A stretch of DNA of 64,000 bases from an uncultured Clostridia bacterium (lineage in GTDB: Bacteria; Bacillota; Clostridia; Christensenellales; Borkfalkiaceae): contig CAKVPH010000006.1 in NCBI GenBank assembly GCA_934796775.1, positions 38,194 through 102,193 of the forward strand, written 5' to 3'. How positions within the stretch are numbered: position 1 is the first letter of the stretch; every line of letters starts with the position of its first letter. The translations under genes were made by a program, and so were the position numbers. Below are positions 9,120-18,351 of this stretch, piece by piece. Under the pieces are notes generated by a model, which worked only from the letters and a program-made list of their open reading frames with translations, was not told where the DNA came from and made no database searches.

Positions 9120-10382
9120 ATGTTAAAAATAAAAACGGTCGATAAAAAATCGTACGGCAGAAGGCAGCTCGGACTTGAACCGGGCGACGCGATTATTTCT
9201 TTTGACGGATACAAAACGCAAGACCTTTTAGATTACGTTTATTACGACGCAAAAGAATGTTTTACGATGGAAGTTTTTACCAAGGACGGCGAAACCGTTA
9301 CGGTAGACGTTGATAAATACGAAGACGAAAGTTTAGGACTTACTTTTGTAGACGACGGATTAAAGATAAAAACCTGTTTAAACGATTGTATATTCTGCTT
9401 TGTCCGGCAGATGCCCGCAGGTATGCGCCCGTCGCTTTACGTTAAAGACGACGATTACCGCCAAAGTTTATTGTACGGAAATTTCGTTACGCTTACAAAC
9501 GTTACCGACGAAGAACTTGAAAGAATGGTTCGTCTGCAATTTTCGCCGCTCTATGTTTCCGTTCAGACTATGAACGGCGAGCTTAGAAAAAAAATGCTCA
9601 ACAACAGATTTGCCGATAAAATAATTTATCAGCTTAAACGGCTTGAAGAAGGCAAAATTGCCGTAAATGCGCAGGTGGTTTTAGTTAAGGGCGTGAACGA
9701 CGGCAAGGAACTCGATTACACGATAGACGAATTATATAAATTAAAAAACATAGTTTCTGCGGCGGTCGTGCCGTGCGGAATTACGCGTTTCCGCGAAGGT
9801 CTATATCCGATAGAAGATATTGATAAAGAGTACGCCCGCTCGGTTATAGCTCAGGTTGAAAGTGCTAATAAACGACACGGAGGTTCACTTATTCAACTTG
9901 CGGACGAGTTTTTCTTTAAAGCGGATTTGCCGCTTCCGCCCGCCGAGTATTACGGTGATTTCGTGCAGGTTGAAAACGGCGTGGGTATGAGCGTCAAGTT
10001 TTTGCAGACGGTTCAAAACATAATTGATTCAGGCAAACGACTTTTAAAAAGCGGTAAATATTTAACAGTATGCGGCACGAGCGTTTATAAATTTATGTTA
10101 AAAGTTTTAAGCTCGTTTGAAAAGGCATGGGAAGGCGTAGCTATTTCGCTTCTTCCGGTTGAAAATAAATTCTTCGGTCCTACCGTAAACTGTACGGGGC
10201 TGCTGGTCGGAAACGATATTTTAAACGCCGTAAAGCTATGCGGTATTTCCTACGACACGCTTCTCATTCCGAGCAACTGCCTTATGATGGGCGAAGATAA
10301 ATTTTTAGACGATATGACTTTATCCGAGCTTTCCGAAAAACTCGGGAAACCCGTTTTAAGGTGGGTTATAAGCGAAGATTAA
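9120..10382 (+). CDS. DUF512 / radical-SAM-like PDZ protein
   Basis: 420 residues. An N-terminal PDZ-like segment (about residues 1-65, containing GLEPGDAIISFDG) is followed by a CX3CX2C cluster at Cys86, Cys90 and Cys93, as in radical SAM proteins. The block NDCIFCFVRQMPAGMR and the later C-terminal DUF512 domain (VCGTSVY, NCTGLLVGNDI) identify the family. These proteins are common in Clostridia next to der, as here, but have no established reaction. An Fe-S redox or SAM-dependent role is inferred. AAGGA precedes the ATG. Confidence 0.88.
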   Translation: MLKIKTVDKKSYGRRQLGLEPGDAIISFDGYKTQDLLDYVYYDAKECFTMEVFTKDGETVTVDVDKYEDESLGLTFVDDGLKIKTCLNDCIFCFVRQMPAGMRPSLYVKDDDYRQSLLYGNFVTLTNVTDEELERMVRLQFSPLYVSVQTMNGELRKKMLNNRFADKIIYQLKRLEEGKIAVNAQVVLVKGVNDGKELDYTIDELYKLKNIVSAAVVPCGITRFREGLYPIEDIDKEYARSVIAQVESANKRHGGSLIQLADEFFFKADLPLPPAEYYGDFVQVENGVGMSVKFLQTVQNIIDSGKRLLKSGKYLTVCGTSVYKFMLKVLSSFEKAWEGVAISLLPVENKFFGPTVNCTGLLVGNDILNAVKLCGISYDTLLIPSNCLMMGEDKFLDDMTLSELSEKLGKPVLRWVISED

Positions 10383-10505
10383 ATCCGGCGTGCTTTTTAA
10401 GCTCATATATCAGGCTGTTTAAGCGCATACGTTAAAGCTCGTATATCAAATATTATATAACTAAAACGCAATAAACACTAAAAAATAATTTACGGATGTG
10501 ATAAA

Positions 10506-11825
10506 ATGAAACCTATAGTTGCAATAGTAGGAAGACCTAACGTTGGCAAATCCACGTTATTCAACAGAATAACCGGTAAGAAGATTTCCATAGTAGAAGA
10601 TAAACCCGGAGTTACCCGTGACAGAATTTATTCAGATGCCGAATGGTGCGGGCATACGTTCACGCTTGTGGATACCGGCGGTATAGAACTCAAAAGCGAA
10701 GACGAGATGTGGCGTCATATCAAAAAACAGGCGGAAATAGCCATCGAAACTGCCGATGTAATAGTGCTTTTGTGCGACGTTAAAAGCGAAATTACAGCTT
10801 CCGACTACGACGTTGCGGACATGCTTCGCCGCAGCAAAAAACCCGTGGTTCTGGCAGTTAATAAGCTTGATAATTACAAGATCGAAAAACTTTTTGAATA
10901 TTACAATTTAGGTCTTGGCGAGCCTTTTGGTATTTCGTGCGAGCAGGCAACGGGAATAGGCGATCTTTTAGACGAGGTATGTTCAAACTTTAAAAAGATC
11001 GAAGAAGAAAACGAAGAAGGCGAAGACGAAGCCATAAAAATAGCGGTAGTCGGCAAACCTAATGCGGGCAAAAGCAGCCTTGTAAATAAACTTTTGGGAT
11101 ACGACAGAACTATCGTTTCAAATATTTCCGGCACCACGCGCGACGCAATAGATACGCCTTTTACCGTTGACGGCAAAAAATATATTTTAATCGATACCGC
11201 GGGAATAAGAAAGAAAAAAGCAGTTGACGAAGATATCGAGTATTACAGCGTAATCCGTGCGCTCGGCGCGATTCGCCGTGCGGATATAAGCCTTGTTGTT
11301 GTTGACAGTAAGGAGGGACTTTGCGAACAGGACGTTAAAATTTGCGGATACGTTCACGAACAGGGCAAACCTTCGGTTATTGTAATGAACAAATGGGATC
11401 TTATCGAAAAAGATACCAACACTATAAACGAGTTCAAGAAAAAACTCGACGCGGATCTTGCCTTTATGGATTATTATCAGGCTGTTTACGTTTCGGCAAA
11501 GAGCGGGCAGAGAGTGGATAAAATTTTAAAAACTGCGCTTGTTTCTTACGAAAACGCACATAGAAGAGTTACAACCGGTACTTTAAACGACCTTATAGGC
11601 GATGCGGTAAGAACTACAAACCCGCCGTCTAAAAACGGTAAACGCTTAAAGATCTACTATTCTACGCAGGACGGAGTTGCTCCGCCGCGTTTCGTTATTT
11701 TTGTAAACGACAGTACGCTCGTGCATTTCTCGTATAAGCGTTACCTTGAAAACGTTATAAGGCATGCGTTTGACTATTCGGGTACGCCTATAAGATTGTA
11801 TTTCAGAGAGCGCGACGAAGAGTAA
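10506..11825 (+). CDS. der: Ribosome-assembly GTPase Der (EngA)
   Basis: 439-residue double GTPase needed for 50S ribosome subunit maturation. The first G domain has GRPNVGKS (residues 9-16), DTGG and NKLD. The second has GKPNAGKS (183-190), DTAG and NKWD. An acidic Glu-rich linker sits just before the second domain, and a KH-like C-terminal domain ends with RLYFRERDEE. The start is ATG after GGATGTGA. The upstream 120 bp hold two near copies of AAGCTC(A/G)TATATCA but no clear terminator. Confidence 0.97.
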   Translation: MKPIVAIVGRPNVGKSTLFNRITGKKISIVEDKPGVTRDRIYSDAEWCGHTFTLVDTGGIELKSEDEMWRHIKKQAEIAIETADVIVLLCDVKSEITASDYDVADMLRRSKKPVVLAVNKLDNYKIEKLFEYYNLGLGEPFGISCEQATGIGDLLDEVCSNFKKIEEENEEGEDEAIKIAVVGKPNAGKSSLVNKLLGYDRTIVSNISGTTRDAIDTPFTVDGKKYILIDTAGIRKKKAVDEDIEYYSVIRALGAIRRADISLVVVDSKEGLCEQDVKICGYVHEQGKPSVIVMNKWDLIEKDTNTINEFKKKLDADLAFMDYYQAVYVSAKSGQRVDKILKTALVSYENAHRRVTTGTLNDLIGDAVRTTNPPSKNGKRLKIYYSTQDGVAPPRFVIFVNDSTLVHFSYKRYLENVIRHAFDYSGTPIRLYFRERDEE

Positions 11826-11970
11826 AAGAGTAAAAATATATAGAAAAAAAATATTTTTTCAGCGCAGTAATGCCGTATGCATTTTGAGTTTTTAAAAACC
11901 TTATATTGTCGCTTAAAATATGTTGCTTAAGAGAAAAATTTTGATATAAAGCAAAAAAGGAAAACGCGGA

Positions 11971-12774
11971 ATGAAAATGTATTTTACCGATTTGTGGTGG
12001 GGATTTTTATTGCTCGCAATAGGCTCGTACTTTTTAGGTAACGTGAATTTTGCAAGAATAATTTCCGGCGCGAAAAAAAAAGATATAACAAAAATCGGGA
12101 GCGGTAATCCCGGCACTATGAATATGAGCCGTGAATTCGGACTTAAAATCGGGCTTTTAACGCTTTTATTAGACGTGTTAAAGGGCGTTATACCTGCGCT
12201 TACGGCAAGGCTGATATTTGGCGGAATGTATTTTGGCAGCACTAATCTTGAAATATGCGAAACCGCACAATATATAGCAGGTTTTTTTGTGGTGCTCGGG
12301 CATATTTATCCCGTTATCTTTGGCTTTAAAGGCGGAAAGGGTATAGCTACCACGATAGGCGTGTTTTTGGTGGGCGAGTGGTATATAACGCTTATTTTTG
12401 CGGCGATTGCTATTATTTATATTTTAATTACAGAAATGGGATCTATGGGATCGTTTATTGCAACCGCGCCGCCGGCTATTGCCGCACTTATACGACTTTA
12501 TCGGTTGGGTTTTGAAAACGAACCCGATTTTGAATACGGCTTAGTGTTTTTCTCGGTTACCATGCTTTTAATAGCCGGCATAATACTTTTAACCTGGCTC
12601 GCGCACAGGCAGAACATAAAAAGACTGCTTGCGGGCGAAGAACACGAAACCGGCTGGATAGATATGATTCGCAAAGCTAAAATAAAACGAAAGCAAAATA
12701 AAGCGAACAAAACGGCTGAAAAAAATAATTTTGCGCTTAAAAATGCAGAAAAACAAGAAAACGGAGATAAATAA
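11971..12774 (+). CDS. plsY: Glycerol-3-phosphate acyltransferase PlsY
   Basis: Membrane acyltransferase that moves acyl groups from acyl-phosphate to glycerol-3-phosphate, the first step of phospholipid synthesis. The three family motifs are present: GSGNPGTMN near residue 46, GHIYPVIFGFKGGKG near residue 110, and a later loop. Five or more membrane spans are visible. The 267 residues exceed the usual ~200 because of an additional long Lys/Asn-rich C-terminal tail of about 45 residues. AAGGAAAA precedes the ATG. The next gene begins one base after its stop codon. Confidence 0.93.
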   Translation: MKMYFTDLWWGFLLLAIGSYFLGNVNFARIISGAKKKDITKIGSGNPGTMNMSREFGLKIGLLTLLLDVLKGVIPALTARLIFGGMYFGSTNLEICETAQYIAGFFVVLGHIYPVIFGFKGGKGIATTIGVFLVGEWYITLIFAAIAIIYILITEMGSMGSFIATAPPAIAALIRLYRLGFENEPDFEYGLVFFSVTMLLIAGIILLTWLAHRQNIKRLLAGEEHETGWIDMIRKAKIKRKQNKANKTAEKNNFALKNAEKQENGDK

Positions 12775-12775
12775 A

Positions 12776-13627
12776 ATGCAATTTGTAACAATAAAAAACG
12801 ACTTTTTGGAAGTTAAAATATATTTACTCGGTGCCGAAATCAAGAGCGTAAAAAAAGACGGAGTCGAACGTATTTTTACGGGTGATGAAAAATTCTGGCA
12901 CGGCAGCGCGCCTATTCTTTTCCCTGTTGCAGGTTCTTTAAAAGACGGCTGTTATTACTATAAAGGGCAAAAATACGAACTCGGCTCGCACGGTTTTGCA
13001 AGAAAAAAGACGTTTGAAGTTTTTTCTTTATCAGAAACTTGCGCAACGTTTTTGTTAAAATCCGACGAGCAGACGAAAATTTCGTACCCGTTCGATTTTA
13101 ATTTCTTTGTTACATATAGTCTGAAAAATAGTTCGCTTAAAGTTACTTATAAAATAGAAAATAAATCGCAAACGGAAATGTGGGCGTTATTCGGTTGCCA
13201 TGAATCCTATGCTATAAGCGGAGATATTTCCGAGTATTTTGTAGAGTTTGAAAAGGACGAAAATCTTTTGTCGCGAGTGGTGGAAAGAGCTGCGCTCGTA
13301 GGCGATAATTATGATGATTTTGGTAAAAATACGCGCTTATTAAAGCTTACGCCTAACGTATTTGCTCACGATACGGCAATTTTTACGGATATACGCTCGC
13401 GCAAAGTAACTTTAAAAAAGGGCGATCAAAAACAAGCGGAACTTGAATTTGATACAAAAAATCTGCTTATCTGGACTGTTCCGGACGCACCGTTTGTCTG
13501 CCTTGAAGCCTGGCAGAATTATCCCGACACTTTGTATACCGACGGCGATATTTTAAAAAAGGACGGCGTAATAATTATTCCCGCGGGTTCTTTTATAAAA
13601 AACGAACATATGATAACCTATTGTTGA
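12776..13627 (+). CDS. Aldose 1-epimerase family protein
   Basis: 283 residues of the galactose-mutarotase fold, resembling LacX/YihR-type epimerases. Conserved features are GSAPILFPVAGS, GSHGFARK with the active-site His, and FGCHESYAI, followed by a C-terminal FVCLEAWQ. I chose the ATG at 12776, just after the plsY stop and behind GGAGATAA; an in-frame upstream ATG at 12731 would overlap plsY by 44 bases. The substrate is unknown. A role in anomer interconversion of sugars is inferred from the family. Confidence 0.85.
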   Translation: MQFVTIKNDFLEVKIYLLGAEIKSVKKDGVERIFTGDEKFWHGSAPILFPVAGSLKDGCYYYKGQKYELGSHGFARKKTFEVFSLSETCATFLLKSDEQTKISYPFDFNFFVTYSLKNSSLKVTYKIENKSQTEMWALFGCHESYAISGDISEYFVEFEKDENLLSRVVERAALVGDNYDDFGKNTRLLKLTPNVFAHDTAIFTDIRSRKVTLKKGDQKQAELEFDTKNLLIWTVPDAPFVCLEAWQNYPDTLYTDGDILKKDGVIIIPAGSFIKNEHMITYC

Positions 13628-13634
13628 TTTCATA

Positions 13635-14354
13635 ATGGAAACGAGAAAAAGTCTGCCTATAAGGCGATTATCGCTATATTTATTTGTCGGTGCGGAGCTT
13701 TTGATATATCTTTTGTTTATGGCACAAGATATGTTGCGCAATGCGGATACCTCAAAACTAAAATATGCGTCTGTCTGTCTTTGTTTTGTTTTTTCATTAT
13801 TGTGGGAAAAGTCAAATTTAAAGGATAACGCCATTGTAAGCGCGGCTTTTGTTTTTACGCTTATTGCGGACGTGTTTTTGCTTTTAAAAAACGATAAGTA
13901 CGAAGCGGGCATAATAAGTTTTTTAGTAGTTCACTTGCTTTATCTTATAAGGCTGTTGCTTTTTGTTCATGATTTTAAAGATTTCGACAATGCGTCGGAA
14001 AAAGTAAATTTCAAAGCGTTTAAGTTGATTAATATCGTCCGCGTTGCGGTTATGGTTTTACTTCCGCTTGTTATTTATCTGTTTTTAAATGATTATTTTA
14101 CGGCTGCTAATATCCTTGCGGGCGAATGCTATTGCATGCTTGCAGGCAACGCCGTACTTTGTTTTTGCTTTTTAAAAAATAAAAAAATGAGCGTTTTCGG
14201 TATTGCACTCATATTGTTTGCGCTTTGCGATTTTTGCGTTGGGGCGTTCAATATTTTCAGCCGCGGATTCATCTATGAATTTTCGTCTGTAATGATGTGG
14301 GGATTTTATCTCCCGTCGCAGGTTCTAATATGTTTATCGTCGGTGGCGTTTTAA
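13635..14354 (+). CDS. Polytopic membrane protein, possibly YhhN/TMEM86-like
   Basis: 239 residues with about seven or eight predicted membrane helices and few charged loops. FTLIADVFLLL and ALCDFCVGAFN resemble the two acidic motifs of the YhhN/lysoplasmalogenase family, but the match is weak and I do not assign a reaction. Its codons 8-13 coincide with a copy of the dispersed CGATTATCG element, so its N-terminus may have been built over that element. There is no good ribosome-binding site. It follows the epimerase gene by 7 bp and may be translated by coupling. Confidence 0.6.
   Translation: METRKSLPIRRLSLYLFVGAELLIYLLFMAQDMLRNADTSKLKYASVCLCFVFSLLWEKSNLKDNAIVSAAFVFTLIADVFLLLKNDKYEAGIISFLVVHLLYLIRLLLFVHDFKDFDNASEKVNFKAFKLINIVRVAVMVLLPLVIYLFLNDYFTAANILAGECYCMLAGNAVLCFCFLKNKKMSVFGIALILFALCDFCVGAFNIFSRGFIYEFSSVMMWGFYLPSQVLICLSSVAF
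13657..13673 (+). repeat. Dispersed CGATTATCG element, copy 2 (inside a CDS)
   Basis: CTATAAGGCGATTATCG, one mismatch from consensus. It is read as Pro-Ile-Arg-Arg-Leu-Ser at the N-terminus of the membrane-protein gene. Confidence 0.55.
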
Positions 14355-14436
14355 AAAAAATCAGCTTAAAATTGTATTGTAAAAAACATCTATAGTTGCG
14401 TTAATGAACTTATAGCCTAACATTTGGAGGAAAAAT

Positions 14437-15135
14437 ATGAATAACGCTTCGGTAAAAACAAGTAAGATTTATTCAATCTGTTTAATCGTCGTACTGCTCG
14501 TGTTTATAATAGCTTTTGCTTTTGCATTGCCCATATGGTTTCGCCCGTTTTACTACTGGCAGATAGACGGGCTTGACTTAGAAAACTATTCGGGTTTTAC
14601 GCGCGAGCAGATAATTACTGCGTACGATGACGTTTTAAACTATCTTAATTTCGGCACGCCGTTTAAAACGGGCGAGCTTAAATATTCGGAATCCGGTAAG
14701 AGCCATTTTGAAGATTGTAAAGTTTTGTTCGATCTTGATACCTGGGGATTTATAATTTCCGGCGTTCTTTTAATTGCCGCCGCGCTTTTATATAAGTTCA
14801 AAGTGATTCGTCCTGCAAAACTGCTTAAATTCGACTTTTATTTTTATACCGGCATTGCGGGAGTCGTAATTCCCGTAGTTGCGGGCATAGCCATTGCTTC
14901 CGACTTTGAAAACGCTTTTACCTTATTTCATAAGCTGTTTTTCCCCGGTAAGGAAAACTGGCATTTCGACTGGTATAAAGATCAGATAATCCGCATATTG
15001 CCCGAAGAATTTTTTATGCGCTGCGGAATACTTATAATCGCGGTGTGGTTTGGCGCATGCCTTGCTCTGCTTATAACGGCAATAGTAAAACGTCGCCGTG
15101 CAATAAAAGCCGAATTAACCGAAGAACAAGCTTAA
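14437..15135 (+). CDS. DUF1461 / TIGR01906-type integral membrane protein
   Basis: 232 residues with four predicted spans. The N-terminal helix is followed by an extracellular loop holding YSGFTREQIITAYDDVLNYL and SHFEDCKVLF, then two spans, then the loop FHKLFFPGKENWHFD and LPEEFF before the last span. These blocks match the DUF1461 family of conserved Firmicutes membrane proteins with no known function. GGAGG precedes the ATG. It is closed by the terminator shared with the convergent 6S RNA gene. Confidence 0.8.
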   Translation: MNNASVKTSKIYSICLIVVLLVFIIAFAFALPIWFRPFYYWQIDGLDLENYSGFTREQIITAYDDVLNYLNFGTPFKTGELKYSESGKSHFEDCKVLFDLDTWGFIISGVLLIAAALLYKFKVIRPAKLLKFDFYFYTGIAGVVIPVVAGIAIASDFENAFTLFHKLFFPGKENWHFDWYKDQIIRILPEEFFMRCGILIIAVWFGACLALLITAIVKRRRAIKAELTEEQA

Positions 15136-15159
15136 AAAAATAAAAGCCATACAGAAGCA

Positions 15160-15202
15160 TATAAAAAGCTGCCGCAATTTTTTTGCGACAGCTTAAAAAA
15201 AA
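15160..15202. terminator. Bidirectional terminator for DUF1461 gene and 6S RNA
   Basis: AAGCTGCCGCAA/TTGCGACAGCTT stem with T-rich loop. The minus strand has a TTTTTAT tail after the stem and the plus strand has A-rich sequence, so it best serves the minus-strand RNA. Confidence 0.8.
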
Positions 15203-15207
15203 TCAAT

Positions 15208-15408
15208 ATATACCCGCCTGTGCCGTATAGAGCAAATCATAACCCGCTGTATAAAGCAGGTGGGTGCTACGCCTGCCGAATCTGGCTTCCTGTTTTAACG
15301 TGTTTGCTCAAAGACAGTAACACCAGGCTTTGCATATCGACATGGACAGTAAGCTCCCTATTTAATTTTGTGGATTACATTGCGCTCTACCTCGTACACC
15401 GCAGGCAC
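15208..15408 (-). ncRNA. ssrS: 6S RNA (RNA polymerase-sequestering RNA)
   Basis: No protein gene fits here. The minus strand has a consensus promoter at 15415-15443, a predicted start at 15408, about 200 nt of structured RNA, and a terminator at 15160-15202. The 5' end (GTGCCTGCGGTG...GTAGAGC) pairs with the 3' end (GCTCTAT...GGCACAGGC), giving the long closing stem of 6S RNA around a large central bubble. The 3' half contains GGCGTAGCACCCACCTG, which I recall from clostridial 6S RNAs. 6S RNA mimics an open promoter and holds sigma-A RNA polymerase in stationary phase. The 3' boundary is approximate. Confidence 0.75.
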
Positions 15409-15414
15409 AATTAA

Positions 15415-15443
15415 AGTATATCAAAAAAATGCGGAGCATGCAA
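15415..15443 (-). promoter_or_regulatory. Promoter of the 6S RNA
   Basis: On the minus strand: TTGCAT (15443-15438), 17-nt spacer, TATACT (15420-15415). The predicted start is a G seven bases downstream at 15408. Confidence 0.8.
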
Positions 15444-15531
15444 GCGTTTGCAAAAAATTTTGTGTGAAAATTTATCGGCGGCTTTTATGATACATAATTA
15501 GTATACGATTTTACAAAAGAAGGGATATCTG

Positions 15532-17076
15532 ATGCGGGAAACTGATAAAGAAAAAAGAGTAAACGTAAGACCTTTGGTCGTGGCGGCGCTTGCGCTTGGC
15601 TTAGGGATACTTTGCTCGTTTTTGTCTTTATTCTTAGGCTCGGTCGTGTTTATAATAGCGGCATGCTGTTTACTTTGCATAGTCGTGATGTTTGTAATTT
15701 TTAAAACCGACAGAAAAAAATTGTTTGCCTTTGTTGCTATAGTTTTTGTATTTTTAATCGGCTCAGGCTCGGCGGGTATACGAATTTCATATGCAAAATC
15801 GGCAAAGGAATATTTAACCGAAAGCGAAATTTGCGGCACGGTGGAAAGCTTTTATAAACTTGAAAAGTCGGGATATAGCATCGTTTTTAAGCATTTAAGC
15901 GTAAACGGCGAACAAATAAGCGGTAAAGCACGCGCGCTTATTTACACTAAAGAAGAGATTGACGTCGGCAAAAAAATTACAATAAATGCAAAACTATTAA
16001 GTCGCGTTAAAGACTTTGAAAATAAAAAATCAAAATACAATAATTTTAATTTAAGCGAAATATTTTCGGGCGTTTATTATACTGCCGAAGTTTCCGGTAA
16101 AATAAAGGTAATAACCGACGACTCGGATTTATTCGATAAACTTTATCTTTACGTCCGCAATATTCTGCGCGATAATTTATCAGATGAAAGTTATCCCGTG
16201 GCTTGTGCTTTGGTGCTGGGCGATACGGCGTATTTAAAAAACGAAGTGATTGAAATTTACCGCATGGCCGGAATTGCTCACGTTTTTGCCGTTTCGGGCT
16301 TACATATAGGACTGTTCGTGGCAATTTTTTCTTTTATTGCGGGAAAACTTAGCATAAAGGGTTGGAAAAAATTATTATTTGTTCTGATCCCCGCGTTTGT
16401 GTATTCGGGCATTTGCGGTTTTCGTCCGTCCGCCGTTCGTGCGTTTATTATGGCGGCAACCGTTATTTTGTCCGATTGCGTGGGATTTAAGCGTGACAGA
16501 TTATCTGTTCTTTCAATCGCATTTATTATAATTTTGTTGTGGCAACCGTATTATTTATTCGACGTAGGTTTTGAATTATCGTTTTTGGCGGTTGGCGGAA
16601 TAATTGCGCTCGCTCCGAGTTTTAAACGCGGGGCAAAACCGCTTAAAGGTTTTGGCGACTCACTCTCAGCATCGCTTTCCGCAACGCTCGGAACTTTACC
16701 CGTTTTAACCGATATGTGCGGCTATATATCGATTATCTCGCTGTTTGCAAACCTTGTTTTTGTGCCTGTCATATGTATTTGCTATCAAGCTACGGTTTGT
16801 TTTACGCTTGCCGCTTTAATAGAAAACGCTATTTTTAACAGTGCAACGGTCAGCTTGTTTATTCCTGACGTATTGCTCAGATTTATCTCTTACGCCGTAA
16901 GTTTAATCGATTATTCTTCGTTTATCATTCCTGCAAGGTTTTCATATCTTGCTATCCCGTATTATTTCGGGTTTACTTTTTTAACCGATTATTTAAACGT
17001 TTCTGTAAAAAAGCGCGTTTTGGTTGTAACTCTTTGCATTATTGCCATGATTTTTTTGTCTTTTTTGTCCGTATAA
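15532..17076 (+). CDS. comEC: ComEC/Rec2-type DNA uptake channel, short form
   Basis: 514-residue membrane protein of the competence family. The N-terminal spans and soluble OB-like DUF4131 region (about residues 75-200) are followed by the Competence domain with AGIAHVFAVSGLHIGL near residue 245 and FRPSAVRAFIM. About ten membrane helices are visible. The C-terminal metallo-beta-lactamase domain found in full-length ComEC is absent, so the protein ends after the channel. It is directly upstream of holA, the usual Firmicutes order. It may transport single-stranded DNA, but no other competence genes are in the window. Confidence 0.85.
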   Translation: MRETDKEKRVNVRPLVVAALALGLGILCSFLSLFLGSVVFIIAACCLLCIVVMFVIFKTDRKKLFAFVAIVFVFLIGSGSAGIRISYAKSAKEYLTESEICGTVESFYKLEKSGYSIVFKHLSVNGEQISGKARALIYTKEEIDVGKKITINAKLLSRVKDFENKKSKYNNFNLSEIFSGVYYTAEVSGKIKVITDDSDLFDKLYLYVRNILRDNLSDESYPVACALVLGDTAYLKNEVIEIYRMAGIAHVFAVSGLHIGLFVAIFSFIAGKLSIKGWKKLLFVLIPAFVYSGICGFRPSAVRAFIMAATVILSDCVGFKRDRLSVLSIAFIIILLWQPYYLFDVGFELSFLAVGGIIALAPSFKRGAKPLKGFGDSLSASLSATLGTLPVLTDMCGYISIISLFANLVFVPVICICYQATVCFTLAALIENAIFNSATVSLFIPDVLLRFISYAVSLIDYSSFIIPARFSYLAIPYYFGFTFLTDYLNVSVKKRVLVVTLCIIAMIFLSFLSV

Positions 17077-17228
17077 AAGAGTTTATACAATTACGGACAA
17101 CCGAATAAAAAAGATTGATATTTTTTTTATTTTTTGATAAAATAAAAACGCACAAAAAATTTTTTGGAAGAAAGATTTTTTTCCGAAACCCGAATAGTGA
17201 AATAAATTGTAAAAAAGGAGGCATTGTC

Positions 17229-18197
17229 GTGCGGATTGAACAACTAAAAAGCTCGTTAAGCGGCGGCGTTGCCCCCGTTTATCTTATAGAAGGCGAGGAC
17301 TCGTATTTTTGCGATCTTGCCGTAAAAACCATTCAGAGTAAATGCATTACTTCGCCCGAGCTTAACTTAAGCGTATACAGCGGTGCGGACGTGATAAAAA
17401 ATCAATCCGAAATTACGTTTTCGCTTATGCAATATCCTTTTATGAGTGAAAAACGTATGGTAATAGTGCGTGATTTTTTACCTCAGGCGCGAGACCTTAA
17501 AGGCGGCGAACTTGATAAATATCTTAACGCGCCGTCCGATACGGGAGTTTTGCTTATAGTGAACAGCGAAACTAACGATGTTTTGAAAAAGTACGAAAAA
17601 GTAACGGTTATTGACTGTAAAAAAGCCGACATGGCTGTGCTTATTAAGTACATACAGGTTACTTTAAAGCTTGAAAACCTGATAATTACAACAAAAAACG
17701 CACAAATGCTTGCCGAGTTTTGTAAAATGGAAATGACGAGAATAAGCGGCGAAGTAGAAAAACTATGCTCTTATTGCTACGGAAACGCCGAAGTTACCGA
17801 AGAAGATATAGTTACTTTAGTCAGTAAAGAAACCGATTATCAGATTTATGAGATGACCGAGAATGTAGCTAAAAGGCGTTACGATAAAGCGTATGAAATT
17901 TTGGCGGATATGCAGTCGAAAAGCAACGATACGCAGCGAATTTTTTCGGCTCTTTACTACTATTTCAGAAGGTTGTTTTTTTGTGCTGTTTCAAAAAAAA
18001 GAGCGGCTCAGCTTGCAAAAGACTTTGGCGTAAAAGAATATGCGATAGTAAAATCTACAGAGCAGGCAAAAAAATTTACGCCTAAAAAGCTGAAAGAAAT
18101 AGTGGATATGTTCACTTTTTACGACGAGAGTTTTAAATGCGGCAATATTTCGATAGACGCGGCATTAACGCTTTCGGTCGGAAAAATTATGGAGTAA
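17229..18197 (+). CDS. holA: DNA polymerase III subunit delta (HolA)
   Basis: 322-residue clamp-loader subunit that opens the sliding clamp. The N-terminal part shows PVYLIEGEDSYF, then RMVIVRDF and LLIVNSET of the delta domain, followed by the helical collar region near the C-terminus with IFSALYYYFRRL. I place the start at GTG 17229, seven bases after a strong AGGAGG. The upstream ATG at 17115 would add 38 hydrophobic/basic residues atypical of HolA. It follows comEC as in many Firmicutes. Confidence 0.92.
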   Translation: MRIEQLKSSLSGGVAPVYLIEGEDSYFCDLAVKTIQSKCITSPELNLSVYSGADVIKNQSEITFSLMQYPFMSEKRMVIVRDFLPQARDLKGGELDKYLNAPSDTGVLLIVNSETNDVLKKYEKVTVIDCKKADMAVLIKYIQVTLKLENLIITTKNAQMLAEFCKMEMTRISGEVEKLCSYCYGNAEVTEEDIVTLVSKETDYQIYEMTENVAKRRYDKAYEILADMQSKSNDTQRIFSALYYYFRRLFFCAVSKKRAAQLAKDFGVKEYAIVKSTEQAKKFTPKKLKEIVDMFTFYDESFKCGNISIDAALTLSVGKIME

Positions 18198-18351
18198 ATG
18201 CGGATCATCCGAGTTCATTTTTTTAAGCTGAAAAAATATCGCAATTAATTCTTAAAAACGCTTTATTTTTGGCGCGGAATGTAGTATAATGCAATATACC
18301 GACAGCTTAGTTTAAATTTATGTTCGATATTATAAAAAACGGAGAGTACAA

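Noticed and set aside
10396..10450. Two AAGCTC(A/G)TATATCA sequences before der as an operator pair
   Set aside because: Only two imperfect copies, no dyad symmetry and no promoter overlap.
15220..15414. 64-codon plus-strand reading frame
   Set aside because: It is antisense to the 6S RNA, has no ribosome-binding site and Cys/Arg-rich unlikely composition.
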